A stretch of 64,000 bases of DNA from contig NZ_VOPL01000001.1 in the NCBI RefSeq assembly GCF_007993065.1, positions 186,001 to 250,000 on the forward strand, read 5' to 3'. The position numbers and the translations under genes are program-made. This DNA is from Paracoccus aurantiacus. GTDB taxonomy: Bacteria > Pseudomonadota > Alphaproteobacteria > Rhodobacterales > Rhodobacteraceae. The number at the start of each line of letters is the position of its first letter. Positions within the stretch are counted from its first letter, which is position 1. The notes below the pieces were generated by a model. It was not told where the DNA came from. It saw nothing but the letters and a program-made list of their open reading frames with translations, and searched no databases. Positions 18,030 to 28,009 of the stretch are shown here, piece after piece.

Positions 18030-19350
18030 CCCTGATCCCGTCCTGCCCACGCACGGTCAGCCGTGCGGCGGGAACGGGCGCGGGCTCTGTCACCTCCAGC
18101 CGGTGATCGCGCAGGATCATCGACAGAATAAGCGGGCCTTCCACCATCGCAAATCCCGCGCCGGGACAAACCCGCGCCCCCGCCGAAAAGGGAATGAAGG
18201 CGTTGCGCTGGCATGCCTTGCCGTTGGGCGTCTCCCACCGCGCCGGGTCGAAGCCGTCGGGGTTGTCCCACAACCGTTCGTGACGATGCAGATGCCAGGG
18301 CGACAGCACGATCTGGGCGCCTTTCGGGACATTCCGGTCGCGAAATTTCTCGGCACGGGTCGTCTCACGGACCATCATCGGCACCGGCGGATAAAGCCTC
18401 AAAGTCTCGCGGAATACGGCGCGGCTTAACTTCAGCTCGGAAATATCTGAAAAGGATGGCGTATCTGACAGCGTAAGCGCCTCTGCCGCGAGCCGCTCCT
18501 GCCAGTCGGGATGCGCCGCCAGCAGCCATGATGCCCAGGCCAGGGCCGAGGCGCTCGTCTCGTGACCGGCAAGAAAGAAGATCGCGACCTGATCGACCAT
18601 TTCGGACCGGCTGAAACATTTGCCGGTCTGCGGGTCGGGTGTGGTCATGATCTTAGTCGCCAGATCGTCCGGCGCGTTGCCTGCCTCGATCTCGCGCGCG
18701 CGGGTGTCGACAAGCGTTTCGATCAGCCCTCTGATCCGTGCCGCCGTGGTCGTCGCGCGGCGTGAATGAAATCGCGGAAACCAGCCCGGCAGCGGCAGAA
18801 GCGCGCCGATATTTACGATGGGCTGCGCCTGCTGATGGTCGCGAAAGGCCGCGAAGACCTGCGCGGCCGTTTCATCTTCGATCGGAATAGAAAACAGCGT
18901 GCGAAAGATCACATCGGCGGCGGCATGAGAGGTCAGGGGTTCGATATCGACCTCGCCCTGCGGCATGCGCCGCGCCGCGGCGCGCGCCGCGTCGGCCATC
19001 TGCGGGAATATTTCTCGAAGGCGACCGCCCTCGAACGCCGGGTCGATGATGCGCCGCTGGTGCTGCCATTCCTCGCCATTCGTCACGAAGACCGACCGGC
19101 CAAGAAGCGGGGCCAACCCCTCGCGCAGGCGGTCGGATTTCGGAAAGTCGCCGGGACGCTCGCGCAGGACAAGGTTGACGAGGTCGGGATCGTTGCACAG
19201 GAAGCTGTGAATGGGCCCGGCACGGAATTCCGCCATCCATGCCCGGTAAAGCCTTGCGGGCAGCGCAGACAGAAGGTCGCGGCGGAAATGCCTGATATAG
19301 TGCAGAAGTCCGGTCCGGGCTTCGGAACTTTCCGGCTTCGGGGGGGTCAT
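17986..19350 (-). CDS. cytochrome P450
   Basis: A 454-residue soluble bacterial P450. The I-helix motif AGHET is at 261-265, the K-helix ETLR (ExxR) at 315-318, the PERF-like block around DPARWE at 368-373, and the haem loop [13 protein letters not shown] has proximal Cys395. The overall form resembles long-chain or terpenoid hydroxylases, but the substrate cannot be read. No ferredoxin or reductase gene adjoins it. Its ATG overlaps the stop of the hydrolase gene upstream by four bases, and its last 14 codons lie antisense to pyrH. Confidence 0.93.
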   Translation of the reverse strand: MTPPKPESSEARTGLLHYIRHFRRDLLSALPARLYRAWMAEFRAGPIHSFLCNDPDLVNLVLRERPGDFPKSDRLREGLAPLLGRSVFVTNGEEWQHQRRIIDPAFEGGRLREIFPQMADAARAAARRMPQGEVDIEPLTSHAAADVIFRTLFSIPIEDETAAQVFAAFRDHQQAQPIVNIGALLPLPGWFPRFHSRRATTTAARIRGLIETLVDTRAREIEAGNAPDDLATKIMTTPDPQTGKCFSRSEMVDQVAIFFLAGHETSASALAWASWLLAAHPDWQERLAAEALTLSDTPSFSDISELKLSRAVFRETLRLYPPVPMMVRETTRAEKFRDRNVPKGAQIVLSPWHLHRHERLWDNPDGFDPARWETPNGKACQRNAFIPFSAGARVCPGAGFAMVEGPLILSMILRDHRLEVTEPAPVPAARLTVRGQDGIRVRISPRAPASSFRP

Positions 19351-20516
19351 GGGTAATGCCAGCGATTGGCCGGCACGGCGATGCGTCCCGGCGAGTGGTG
19401 GCGGTTTGCAAAGCGTTCGGCAAGGCCAAGCGGCCCCGCCGTTATCTGGAAATAGTCATAATCGCCTGGGCGGTCGAAAGCGCACAGATACTGGAAATGC
19501 AGCCGGAACCAGCGGTGCCGCAAGGCACGCTGCTTTTCCGGCGAAAGCGTTTGCGTGAACGCCGCCGACAGCACCAGCGGTCCGCCGCCGCCTTCGGGCA
19601 CACAGCGCGACACCGCGACCGGATCACACAATCCGAACGAGCAGGCATCGCCCGGCGCGCTGACATCGATCCAGACCGTCTGCGCAGCGGCCAGATCGTG
19701 CAGATCCCGTCGCAGTTGATCGGCGCGCGGCAGAAAGGACGCCATCGGCACGACATGGCCAAGGCTCAGAAGCGCGACCTGCTGCGGCAATCGCCCCGCG
19801 CGGGCAAGCTCCGCCAGCACCGACACCGCGATATAAGCGCCCGAGGAATGGCCGATCACCAGCACCTCATCCCAGTCCTGTGAACCGACCTCGGCCACGC
19901 GCTCGGCAAATTCGGCGATACGGGCCTGCAGCGCAGGTGGGTATGCGCCGCCGCTCTGCGCCGTGAACGCGTAGTCATGCATCAGGTAATATGCGAAAAT
20001 CTTGCCATCCAGCTTGCGCCATTGCCGAAGGCCCAACACGAACACAACAAGCGCCACCGGCAGACCCAGCCACCACGTCGCAACCAGGGATACCAGCCAC
20101 CCCGCCAGCCAGCCCGCCAATACGGCGGCCAGTGCCTGCGCCAGCAAAACGACAATCGGATAAAGTGCAGCCAGAACCGGCCCGCGTCGCAGCCGCATCA
20201 GTCGCCACAGCGCGCCCGACCCGATATAGGCCCATGCCGTGCGCGCGAGCTGGGCGTAAGTCGCCGGTATCGACTGCCCCATGGATCCCGCAACGATATC
20301 GGACCAGACAAGCACCTCGAATTCTGCCGTGGCGCTTTGATCGCCCGTCAGCGTCGTCGCGCCCCAGCCGAAGCCTGTGCGGTCGGTGCGCGCGCCGGTC
20401 GCAAGCCGATAGCCCGAAATCGCCGCCTGCTCGGCGCCTTCGCGTTTGAAAAGCTCTCGATAGCGGCGCGGCGGTATCGGGTCGTATCCGGGGATGTAGA
20501 GCACCCGCCTCTGCAT
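19347..20516 (-). CDS. membrane-anchored alpha/beta-hydrolase-like protein
   Basis: A 389-residue protein beginning MQRRVLYIPGYDP, the first strand and oxyanion-type loop of an alpha/beta hydrolase. Two transmembrane helices lie at about residues 117-163, and the nucleophile elbow GHSSG is at 222-226 (Ser224). The serine and a later His in the C-terminal half fit a lipase/esterase, though I cannot place the full triad. The start at 20516 overlaps the DUF599 gene stop by one base; the stop overlaps the P450 start by four. Substrate unknown; a membrane lipid is plausible from the anchoring. Confidence 0.72.
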   Translation of the reverse strand: MQRRVLYIPGYDPIPPRRYRELFKREGAEQAAISGYRLATGARTDRTGFGWGATTLTGDQSATAEFEVLVWSDIVAGSMGQSIPATYAQLARTAWAYIGSGALWRLMRLRRGPVLAALYPIVVLLAQALAAVLAGWLAGWLVSLVATWWLGLPVALVVFVLGLRQWRKLDGKIFAYYLMHDYAFTAQSGGAYPPALQARIAEFAERVAEVGSQDWDEVLVIGHSSGAYIAVSVLAELARAGRLPQQVALLSLGHVVPMASFLPRADQLRRDLHDLAAAQTVWIDVSAPGDACSFGLCDPVAVSRCVPEGGGGPLVLSAAFTQTLSPEKQRALRHRWFRLHFQYLCAFDRPGDYDYFQITAGPLGLAERFANRHHSPGRIAVPANRWHYP

Positions 20517-21229
20517 CAGCGCGCCTTGCGCCGGGGCAGATCGCGCAGCATGACGGCGCGTGAATGTGACGCGAATTCGCGCCGCCAGGTCAGTGCGGTG
20601 ACGAATGTGCTGGTCACGATCAGCCCCCACGGCCCCACAAGCCAGCCCAGTGCGGCAAGCGCGAAATAGATGCTGCGCAACCCGATATTGAAGCTGCGCG
20701 CGGCTGTGACGTTGATCTCTGCCGCCTGCTCGGCGCGGGGCAGCGCCAGCGGATCGGCGGGATCATTGGGGACCGACGCCATCATGATCGCGCAATAGCC
20801 GAACAGGCGGTGGGACCAGATGAACTTCAGCAGCGCATTCGCGACAAAGAACATCGCGACGATGACCTTGATCTGCCACAGCACTGTCGGCGACTGGCCC
20901 AGCTCCAGCTCTCCCGCGACCTGTCTCAGCCGCTCGGGGTTGCCGACAAGTGCCATGCCGCCCCCGATCGCGATCAGGCAGGCAGAGGCAAAGAAGGTCG
21001 GTCCCTCGCGAAGTGTCTGCAGGATTGCGCTGTCGAAGATGCGGGGCTGGCGCGTGATGAACTGACGCATCCATTCATGGCGGTAATGCACCGTCAGCGT
21101 CGTGACCGAGGGGCGCGATGCCGGTGGGTGTTCGGTCAGCCAGCCGATGCCCAGCCAGTTCCCGAAAAGCCAGATCAGCGCGACCACGTCCAGCGGTGTA
21201 AGCACCCAGATATGCGCAGGTATATCCAT
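20516..21229 (-). CDS. DUF599 family membrane protein
   Basis: A 237-residue integral-membrane protein. It starts MDIPAHIWVLTPLDVVALIW and has hydrophobic segments at about 8-30, 75-95, 108-130 and 185-215. The conserved HYRHEWMRQF and AARSFNIGLRSIYFALAAL blocks are typical of DUF599 proteins. No function is established for the family. The ATG at 21229 is preceded by AAGAAG; an upstream ATG at 21256 is possible. It is the first gene of a three-gene overlapping set with the hydrolase and the P450. Confidence 0.8.
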   Translation of the reverse strand: MDIPAHIWVLTPLDVVALIWLFGNWLGIGWLTEHPPASRPSVTTLTVHYRHEWMRQFITRQPRIFDSAILQTLREGPTFFASACLIAIGGGMALVGNPERLRQVAGELELGQSPTVLWQIKVIVAMFFVANALLKFIWSHRLFGYCAIMMASVPNDPADPLALPRAEQAAEINVTAARSFNIGLRSIYFALAALGWLVGPWGLIVTSTFVTALTWRREFASHSRAVMLRDLPRRKAR

Positions 21230-21384
21230 CGCTTCTTGATAGGGGCAGTTTCTCATGGTTGCCAGTCGCAAAGCGGCGCGCATATCATGTTCGCAGAACA
21301 GGCACTGCTGCGAGGAAACACGACATGCCCGAGCGGCCCGCACCCTGCCTTCCTGCCAATTCCGCAGCGCGAGGATGACCCGAG

Positions 21385-22830
21385 ATGCAGATGCCGGAAC
21401 CCGATACCAGCGTCATCGCCCGTCGCGACGCCATCGCGTCGCGGCTGCGGGCGGCTCTGGCCGACCGCGATGCCGTCCTGACCGGCCCGGCCGAGACGCG
21501 CGCCTATGAATGCGACGCGCTGTCGGCCTATCGCTGCCCGCCTTTGATGGTCGTGCTGCCATCGACCACGGCAGAAGTTTCCGCTGTCCTGAAGATCTGT
21601 GCCGAGGAAGGCGCGCCCGTCGTGCCGCGCGGGGCAGGGACCAGTCTTGCCGGCGGGTCCATGCCCACATCGGATGCCGTGCTGATCGGTCTGGCGCGGA
21701 TGAATGCGGTGCTTGAAATCAGTTCCGCGGATCGCCTTGTCCGCGTGCAGACCGGGCGCACGAATCTGTCGGTCACGCAGGCCGTGGACGGGCAGGGGTT
21801 TTTCTATGCGCCTGACCCGTCATCCCAGCTTGCCTGCGCGATCGGTGGCAATATAGCGATGAATTCAGGCGGCGCGCATTGCCTGAAATATGGCGTGACC
21901 ACCAATAACCTGCTCGGCGCAACGGTGGTGCTGATGGACGGCTCGGTCGTTGAGCTGGGCGGGCCGATGGGCGAAGGTGCGGGGTTGGATCTGCTGGGTC
22001 TGATCTGCGGGTCCGAGGGTCAGCTTGGCATCGTGACCGAGGCGACGCTGCGCATCCTGCCAAAGCCTGCCGGCGCGCGGCCCGTGCTGATCGCCTTTGA
22101 CAGTCCCGTGACCGCCGGGGCCTGCGTCGCGGCGATCATCCGATCCGGCATCCTGCCGGTCGCCATCGAATTCATGGACCGCCCTTGCATCGCCGCGACC
22201 GAGGACTTCTGCGGCGCAGGCTATCCCGATTGCGAGGCGCTGCTGATCGTCGAGGTCGAGGGCACGCCCGCCGAAATCGACGAACAACTCTCGCTGATCC
22301 GCGAAATAGCCGAAAGCTTCGCCCCGCTGGAATTCCGCGAATCCCGGTCCGAGGAGGAATCGCGCCGCATCTGGCTGGGCCGCAAATCCGCCTTCGGCGC
22401 TATGGGCGTCATCAGCGACTATATGTGCCTGGACGGCACGATCCCGGTCAGCCGGCTGCCCGACGTGCTGGCCGGCATCGGCGAACTTTCAGCCAGGGCA
22501 GGGCTTCGCGTCGCCAATGTCTTTCATGCCGGTGACGGCAACATGCATCCGCTGATCCTTTATGACGCCAACACACCCGGCGATCTGGAGCGTTGCGAGG
22601 CATTGGGGGCCGATATTCTGCGCCTCTGTGTCGAGGTTGATGGTTGCCTGACCGGCGAACACGGCGTCGGGGTGGAAAAGCGCGAGCTGATGGGCGCACA
22701 ATATTCCGATGCCGATCTGGAGGCACAAATGGCCGTGAAGGACGTGTTCGATCCCGGCTGGCACCTGAACGCGGCCAAGGTCTTTCCGCTGGACGCCTCT
22801 GCGCGGCGCCGGGGGCGGCATGCAGCCTGA
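21385..22830 (+). CDS. glcD: glycolate oxidase subunit GlcD (FAD-linked)
   Basis: The FAD-binding catalytic subunit of glycolate dehydrogenase (481 aa), oxidising glycolate to glyoxylate at the membrane. It has the PCMH-type FAD domain with VVPRGAGTSLAGG and GGNIAMNSGGAHCLKYGVT, and a C-terminal domain with NVFHAGDGNMHPLI and the LTGEHGVGVEKRELM signature. ATG 21385 and ATG 21391 are both in frame. The 155-base gap to the divergent DUF599 gene should carry promoters for both. It overlaps glcE by 11 bases. Confidence 0.95.
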   Translation: MQMPEPDTSVIARRDAIASRLRAALADRDAVLTGPAETRAYECDALSAYRCPPLMVVLPSTTAEVSAVLKICAEEGAPVVPRGAGTSLAGGSMPTSDAVLIGLARMNAVLEISSADRLVRVQTGRTNLSVTQAVDGQGFFYAPDPSSQLACAIGGNIAMNSGGAHCLKYGVTTNNLLGATVVLMDGSVVELGGPMGEGAGLDLLGLICGSEGQLGIVTEATLRILPKPAGARPVLIAFDSPVTAGACVAAIIRSGILPVAIEFMDRPCIAATEDFCGAGYPDCEALLIVEVEGTPAEIDEQLSLIREIAESFAPLEFRESRSEEESRRIWLGRKSAFGAMGVISDYMCLDGTIPVSRLPDVLAGIGELSARAGLRVANVFHAGDGNMHPLILYDANTPGDLERCEALGADILRLCVEVDGCLTGEHGVGVEKRELMGAQYSDADLEAQMAVKDVFDPGWHLNAAKVFPLDASARRRGRHAA

Positions 22831-23854
22831 AACTGAGGCCGATCTTGCTGCCATGATCCGCGCGGCAAAGGCACCCCTCCGCATCACCGGCGGCGGCACA
22901 CGTGCGCTGCCGGACGAAGTCGGTGAGCCGTTGCACATGGCCGGGCTGAGCGGGATCGCCCTGTATGAACCCGAGGCGCTGACACTGGTCGCGCGGGCCG
23001 GAACCCCCTTGGCCGAGATAGAGGCCGCGCTCGCGTCAGAAGGTCAGATGCTGGCATTCGAACCCGATCCGCGCCCCGGTTCGACAATCGGGGGCGTGGC
23101 GGCGACGAATGCCTCTGGCCCGCGCAGACTTTCGGCCGGGGCGTGCCGCGATGCGATGCTGGGCGTGCGTTTTGTCACGGGCGACGGCGAAATCGTGAAG
23201 AATGGCGGGCGCGTGATGAAGAACGTGACGGGCTATGATCTGGTAAAGCTGATGGCGGGGTCGCGCGGTCAGTTGGGCGCGATTACGGAAGTGGCGCTGA
23301 AAACGGCGCCCATCCCGCCCGTCCGCGCGACCCTGCGCCTTCGCGCGCGGGACGACACCAGCGCGATTGCGGTCATGGTGACGGCCATGAGCGGGCCTTT
23401 TGACGTGACGGGTGCGGGGCGCTTGCCCGATGGCAACGTGATCCTGCGGCTGGAGGGACTGCCGGGATCGGTTGAAATCCGCGCCGGGATGCTGCGCGAT
23501 GCCGTGGCGAAACATGGCGATGCGGACATACTGGAAGGCGATGCCGATTTCGCCATGTTGCGCGATTTTGCTGCGGGCGCGACCGGACCGCTTTGGCGGA
23601 TGGTGCTGAGACCGTCCGATGCGGCACAGATGCTGGCCGGGCTTCCGGGCAGACATGCTGTCGATTGGGGCGGCGCGCTGATCTGGGCCGAGGCCCCGCC
23701 CGACTGGATGCCCGATCTGCCACCCGGCGCACGCGCCACCCGCCTGCGCGGCGATGCCGCCAGCCTGCCGGAAACCGACCCCGTCACCGCGCGGCTAAAT
23801 GCCGGGCTGAAACAGAAATTCGACCCGCGCGGCATTTTCGGGGGCGCTCCATGA
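22820..23854 (+). CDS. glcE: glycolate oxidase subunit GlcE
   Basis: The second FAD-domain subunit of glycolate oxidase (344 aa). Recognisable blocks are LRITGGGTRALPDE, GSTIGGVAATNASGPRRLSAG and RVMKNVTGYDLVKLMAGSRG, the usual GlcE version of the FAD-binding fold. It ends KQKFDPRGIFGGAP, the standard C-terminus. It overlaps glcD by 11 bases and glcF by four, so the three subunits are translationally linked. Confidence 0.95.
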   Translation: MQPETEADLAAMIRAAKAPLRITGGGTRALPDEVGEPLHMAGLSGIALYEPEALTLVARAGTPLAEIEAALASEGQMLAFEPDPRPGSTIGGVAATNASGPRRLSAGACRDAMLGVRFVTGDGEIVKNGGRVMKNVTGYDLVKLMAGSRGQLGAITEVALKTAPIPPVRATLRLRARDDTSAIAVMVTAMSGPFDVTGAGRLPDGNVILRLEGLPGSVEIRAGMLRDAVAKHGDADILEGDADFAMLRDFAAGATGPLWRMVLRPSDAAQMLAGLPGRHAVDWGGALIWAEAPPDWMPDLPPGARATRLRGDAASLPETDPVTARLNAGLKQKFDPRGIFGGAP

Positions 23855-25128
23855 AAACCGAGTTCACGCCCGAACAGCTTGCCGATCCCGATCTGGCCCG
23901 GGCCAACAAGATCCTGCGTTCGTGCGTGCATTGTGGTTTTTGCACAGCGACTTGCCCGACATTCCTCATCCGCGGGGATGAACTCGACAGCCCGCGCGGG
24001 CGCATCTATCTGATGAAGGAGATGCTGGAAACCGGGCGTCCCGCCGACGAAAAGACGGTGATGCATATCGACCGCTGTCTGGGCTGCCTTGCCTGCATGA
24101 CGACCTGCCCCTCTGGCGTGCATTACGCGCATCTTCTGGAAATCGGCAAAGCGCATATCGAGGCGACTTACCGCCGCCCGTGGCGTGACCGGGCGCTGCG
24201 CTGGATGCTCGCGAAGATCGTGCCGCATGCCGGGCGTTTCCGTCTGGCGATGCGCGGTGCCCGGATCGCCCGGCCGTTTCGCGCGCTGATGCCGGATGCG
24301 CGTTTGCGCGCGATGCTGGAAATTGCGCCGCCCGCCCTGCCGCCGGTCAGCCGCAACGATCAGGCACAGGTTTTCGCCCCCACTGGCGCAAAACGCGCCC
24401 GCGTCGCGCTGATGATCGGCTGCGCGCAGCGCGCGCTGAACACGGATATCAACGATGCGACCATCCGTCTGCTGCGCCGCGCGGGCTGCGAGGTGGTGAT
24501 CCCGAAGGATTTCGGCTGCTGCGGCGCGATGACGCTGCATATGGGGCGCGACAACGAGGGGCGCGCGACCGCACGCGCAGCCATCGCCAGCCTGATCGCG
24601 GCAGATCGCGAAAGCCCGCTGGATGCTGTGATTATCAACACCTCGGGCTGCGGGACGACGATCAAGGATTACGGGCATATGTTCCCCGATGATCCCGACG
24701 CCGCGCGCGTCTCGGCACTGGCAAAGGACGTGACCGAATTCTTCGAGGTGTTCGGTCTGCCCGAGGTGACGCCCAAGGCGGCCCGCGTGGCCTATCACTC
24801 GGCCTGCTCGCTGCAGCACGGCCAACAGGTCAAGACCGCGCCGAAAACCCTGCTTTCGCAGGCGGGCTTTACCGTGGTTGAACCGGAAAACCCGCATCTC
24901 TGCTGCGGCTCGGCAGGGACGTATAATCTGTTGCAACCGGAACTGTCGGGCGCGTTGAAATCGCGCAAGCTGGCGACGCTCGCGGCGACAAAGCCCGAGA
25001 TCATCGCGGCAGGCAATATCGGCTGCATGGTCCAGATCGGGTCGGGCACCGAAACCCCGGTCGTCCATACGGTAGAGCTGCTGGACTGGGCGACCGGCGG
25101 GCCGAAACCGGCGGCGCTATCGGCCTGA
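23851..25128 (+). CDS. glcF: glycolate oxidase iron-sulfur subunit GlcF
   Basis: The iron-sulfur subunit (425 aa) that passes electrons from GlcDE to the quinone pool. Two 4Fe-4S motifs, CVHCGFCTATCP and CLGCLACMTTCP, lie in the first 90 residues, followed by two CCG-domain signatures (FGCCGAMTLHMG and LCCGSAGTYN). Start ATG 23851 overlaps glcE in ATGA. The frame is open further upstream but only antisense to family similarity. No terminator is evident after the stop. Confidence 0.96.
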   Translation: MKTEFTPEQLADPDLARANKILRSCVHCGFCTATCPTFLIRGDELDSPRGRIYLMKEMLETGRPADEKTVMHIDRCLGCLACMTTCPSGVHYAHLLEIGKAHIEATYRRPWRDRALRWMLAKIVPHAGRFRLAMRGARIARPFRALMPDARLRAMLEIAPPALPPVSRNDQAQVFAPTGAKRARVALMIGCAQRALNTDINDATIRLLRRAGCEVVIPKDFGCCGAMTLHMGRDNEGRATARAAIASLIAADRESPLDAVIINTSGCGTTIKDYGHMFPDDPDAARVSALAKDVTEFFEVFGLPEVTPKAARVAYHSACSLQHGQQVKTAPKTLLSQAGFTVVEPENPHLCCGSAGTYNLLQPELSGALKSRKLATLAATKPEIIAAGNIGCMVQIGSGTETPVVHTVELLDWATGGPKPAALSA

Positions 25129-25212
25129 CGTCACGCGTCATTTGGCGGTTTGCGGGCGGTGTACGTGCTGTGCACAGCCGGTGGACGGCCTGCGCGGTGC
25201 GGTTTTACCCCT

Positions 25213-25240
25213 CTTGAAACCATCGAAATCAATCCCAGAT
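25213..25240 (+). promoter_or_regulatory. RpoH (sigma-32)-type promoter of hsp20
   Basis: CTTGAAA at 25213-25219 is a perfect sigma-32 -35 element. After a 14-base spacer, CCCAGAT at 25234-25240 matches the CCCCATnT -10 at most positions. It lies about 90 bases upstream of a small heat-shock gene, which is the expected target. The motif is seen; heat induction is inferred. The remaining 25129-25212 holds nothing I recognise. Confidence 0.65.
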
Positions 25241-25328
25241 TCGCCCTGCGGGACGCCGCAAGGGTCTCGTCAAACGCCGCCCGGTCATCCGGGGGCATCA
25301 CATAGGCATCGCTTCGAAAGGATGTATC

Positions 25329-25787
25329 ATGCGTCATATTGATCGCGCACCGCTCTACCGCGCCTCGGTCGGATTCGACCGCATGGCCGACCTGATGGAT
25401 CGCGCCCTGTCCGCTGACAGCGCCACCCAGTCCTATCCTCCTTATAATATTGAAAAAACCGGCGATGATGCGTATCGCATTTCCATCGCTGTTGCGGGCT
25501 TTACCGCCGATGATCTGAATGTCGAACTGCGCGACGGCTCTGTCATCGTTTCGGCCAGGAAGGCCGAGGAAGATGACAGCCGCAAATTCCTGCATCGGGG
25601 TATCGCCACCCGCGCGTTCGAACGCCGCTTCACGCTGGCCGAACATATCCGCGTCGAAGGCGCCTCGCATCAGGACGGGATGCTGCATATCGACCTGGTC
25701 CGCGAAGTGCCTGAGGCGCTGAAGCCCCGCCAGATCGCGATCGAACGTGTCGAGGGGCCGAAGCGCGTCGAAAGCTTCGACGCCTGA
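25329..25787 (+). CDS. small heat-shock protein, Hsp20/IbpA type
   Basis: A 152-residue alpha-crystallin-domain holdase. The N-terminus RHIDRAPLYRASVGFDRMADLMDRA followed by YPPYNIEKTGDDAYRISIAVAGF is the class found in alphaproteobacteria, with the crystallin domain at about residues 38-135 and the conserved IAxRAFERRFTLAEH strand. AAAGGATG precedes the ATG. It is a single-gene unit between an RpoH-like promoter and a perfect terminator, fitting independent heat-shock expression. Confidence 0.94.
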   Translation: MRHIDRAPLYRASVGFDRMADLMDRALSADSATQSYPPYNIEKTGDDAYRISIAVAGFTADDLNVELRDGSVIVSARKAEEDDSRKFLHRGIATRAFERRFTLAEHIRVEGASHQDGMLHIDLVREVPEALKPRQIAIERVEGPKRVESFDA

Positions 25788-25803
25788 TCCTGTCATGACG
25801 ATG

Positions 25804-25829
25804 AAGGCGCGGCCTGGCCGCGCCTTTTC
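25804..25829 (+). terminator. intrinsic terminator after hsp20
   Basis: A perfect 10-base-pair stem, AAGGCGCGGC (25804-25813) and its complement (25817-25826), closes a three-base loop and runs into a short T tract. It starts 16 bases after the hsp20 stop. Confidence 0.85.
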
Positions 25830-25865
25830 CTTGCGTCCCGCGACGCGCATTGCTAACCGCCCGCC

Positions 25866-27200
25866 ATGGAACCCATTCATATCATCGGTGCCGGCCTGGC
25901 CGGATCAGAGGCCGCTTGGCAGATCACCCGCGCGGGCGTGCCTGTGGTGCTGCACGAGATGCGGCCCAAGGTTGAAACCTTCGCCCACAAGTCCGGCGAT
26001 TTCGCGGAAATGGTCTGCTCGAATTCGTTTCGGTCGGACGATGACGAAAACAACGCCGTGGGCCAGCTTCATTGGGAAATGCGGGCTGCGGGCGGGCTGA
26101 TCATGGCCATGGCCGACCGTCACAAGCTGCCCGCCGGCGGTGCGCTGGCGGTGGATCGCGACGCCTTTTCCGCCGATGTGACTGCCGCATTGCGGGCCGA
26201 ACCGCTGGTCAGCGTCGAGGAAGGCGAGATCACCGAACTGCCGCAGGATGGTCGCTGGATCATCGCGACCGGGCCTTTGACCTCGGCGGCACTTGGCGCT
26301 GCGATCCGGGCCGAAACCGGGGCGGAATCGCTGGCCTTCTTCGATGCCATTGCGCCCATTGTCTATGCCGACAGCATTGACATGGATATCGCCTGGCGGC
26401 AGTCGCGTTATGACAAGGGCGAGACCGAGGAAGAGCGGACGGCCTATATCAACTGCCCGATGACCAAACCGGAATATGAAGCCTTCATCGACGCCATGCT
26501 GGCCGCTGAGAAGGCTGAATTCCACGAGGGCGAAACAGCGGGCTATTTCGACGGCTGCCTGCCGATCGAAGTGATGACCGAACGCGGGCGCGAAACGCTT
26601 CGCCACGGCCCGATGAAGCCGGTGGGGCTGACCAATGCCCATAAGCCCGAAGAAAAGCCCTATGCCGTTGTCCAGCTTCGCCGGGATAACGCTTTGGGAA
26701 CGCTTTATAATATCGTCGGCTTTCAGACCAAGATGAAATACGGTGCCCAGACCGAGGTGTTCCGCATGATCCCCGGCTTGCAGAATGCGCAATTCGCGCG
26801 GCTTGGCGGTATTCACCGCAATACCTTCCTGAATTCGCCGACGCTGCTGGACGACCGGATGCGGCTGCGTGCCCGTCCGAACCTTCGTTTTGCCGGGCAG
26901 GTGACGGGGGTTGAAGGCTATGTCGAAAGTGCGGCGATGGGTCTGCTGGCGGGCCGGATGGCCGCTGCCGAGGCGCTTGGCCGCGACCTGGCCGCGCCGC
27001 CCGGTACGACGGCCATGGGCGCGCTGATCCACCACATCACCGGCGGGGCAGAGGCCAAGACCTTCCAGCCGATGAACGTGAATTTCGGCCTGTTCCCCCC
27101 GGTCGAGGCAAAGGGCGGGCGTCGTGGCCGCAAGGACCGCTATCCGGCCTATACGAACCGCGCCAAGGACGATTTCCGGGCATGGCTGGCGGTACAGTAA
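25866..27200 (+). CDS. trmFO: folate-dependent tRNA (uracil-5-)-methyltransferase TrmFO
   Basis: A 444-residue flavoprotein that makes m5U54 in the tRNA T loop using methylene-tetrahydrofolate and FADH2. The FAD loop is [13 protein letters not shown] at the N-terminus. [39 protein letters not shown] and [15 protein letters not shown] are family signature blocks including the functional cysteines. Presence of TrmFO suggests TrmA is absent, as in many alphaproteobacteria. Its 3' end overlaps gluQ by 19 bases. Confidence 0.97.
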   Translation: MEPIHIIGAGLAGSEAAWQITRAGVPVVLHEMRPKVETFAHKSGDFAEMVCSNSFRSDDDENNAVGQLHWEMRAAGGLIMAMADRHKLPAGGALAVDRDAFSADVTAALRAEPLVSVEEGEITELPQDGRWIIATGPLTSAALGAAIRAETGAESLAFFDAIAPIVYADSIDMDIAWRQSRYDKGETEEERTAYINCPMTKPEYEAFIDAMLAAEKAEFHEGETAGYFDGCLPIEVMTERGRETLRHGPMKPVGLTNAHKPEEKPYAVVQLRRDNALGTLYNIVGFQTKMKYGAQTEVFRMIPGLQNAQFARLGGIHRNTFLNSPTLLDDRMRLRARPNLRFAGQVTGVEGYVESAAMGLLAGRMAAAEALGRDLAAPPGTTAMGALIHHITGGAEAKTFQPMNVNFGLFPPVEAKGGRRGRKDRYPAYTNRAKDDFRAWLAVQ

Positions 27201-28009
27201 CGCGGTTTGCGCCGTCGCCCACGGGGCTTTTGCACCTGGGTCATGCCTATTCGGCGCTTGTCGCGGCCGAGGCCGGACATATGCTTTTGCGAATCGAGGA
27301 TATCGACGGGGACCGCTGCAAGCCCGAATTCGAAGCCGCGATCTATGACGATCTTCGCTGGCTTGGGCTGGACTGGCCCGAACCCGTGATGCGGCAATCT
27401 GACCGGCTGGGCATCTATGCAAACGCGCTGGATCATCTGGCCGGGCTTGGCGTCACCTACCCCTGTTCCTGCACGCGCGGCGATATCAAGGCCGCGCTTT
27501 CGGCCCCGCAGGAGGGCGCGCCAATCCATGGGCCCGACGGCTTGGTCTATCCCGGCACCTGTCGAGGGCGCAGGATGGCGTCGATCCAGCCGGGCGACGT
27601 GATCCGGCTGGACGCAGAACGCGCCTTCGACTTGCTTGGCGACAATATGCTGAATTTTCGCGACAACGGCCCTCATGTCCTGAACCGTGATGCTTTTTTG
27701 CGCGGCATTGGCGATGTGGTTCTGGCTCGGAAAGGGATGGGTACCTCGTATCATCTGTCGGTCGTGGTCGATGATGCGGCGCAGGCGATCACGTTGGTGA
27801 CGCGCGGATTGGACCTGTTCGATTCGACCTGGATTCACGTCCTGCTGCAGCGGTTGCTGGATCTGCAGACGCCCGAATACCTTCATCACCGCCTGATCCG
27901 GGATGAGGCAGGCAAGCGGCTGGCCAAGCGCGACGACGCCCGTAGCCTGCGGGAACTGCGCGGGCAGGGCGCAAGCCCCGCCGATATTCGGACCCTAGTC
28001 GGCCTGTAG
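27182..28009 (+). CDS. gluQ: glutamyl-queuosine tRNA(Asp) synthetase
   Basis: A 275-residue GluRS paralogue lacking the anticodon-binding domain. It attaches glutamate to queuosine at position 34 of tRNA(Asp). The HIGH-like motif is [12 protein letters not shown], and a KMSK-like KRLAKRD appears near the C-terminus. The zinc-binding CSC plus a later TC pair are in [11 protein letters not shown] and YPGTCRGR. The ATG lies inside the trmFO end, and the 3' end overlaps hisI tail to tail by 15 bases. Confidence 0.93.
   Translation: MAGGTVTRFAPSPTGLLHLGHAYSALVAAEAGHMLLRIEDIDGDRCKPEFEAAIYDDLRWLGLDWPEPVMRQSDRLGIYANALDHLAGLGVTYPCSCTRGDIKAALSAPQEGAPIHGPDGLVYPGTCRGRRMASIQPGDVIRLDAERAFDLLGDNMLNFRDNGPHVLNRDAFLRGIGDVVLARKGMGTSYHLSVVVDDAAQAITLVTRGLDLFDSTWIHVLLQRLLDLQTPEYLHHRLIRDEAGKRLAKRDDARSLRELRGQGASPADIRTLVGL

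Noticed and set aside
23269..25068. 599-codon open frame on the minus strand opposite glcE/glcF
   Set aside because: It lies wholly antisense to well-supported genes and reads as His/Arg/Gly-rich sequence without family blocks, an effect of high GC at third positions.
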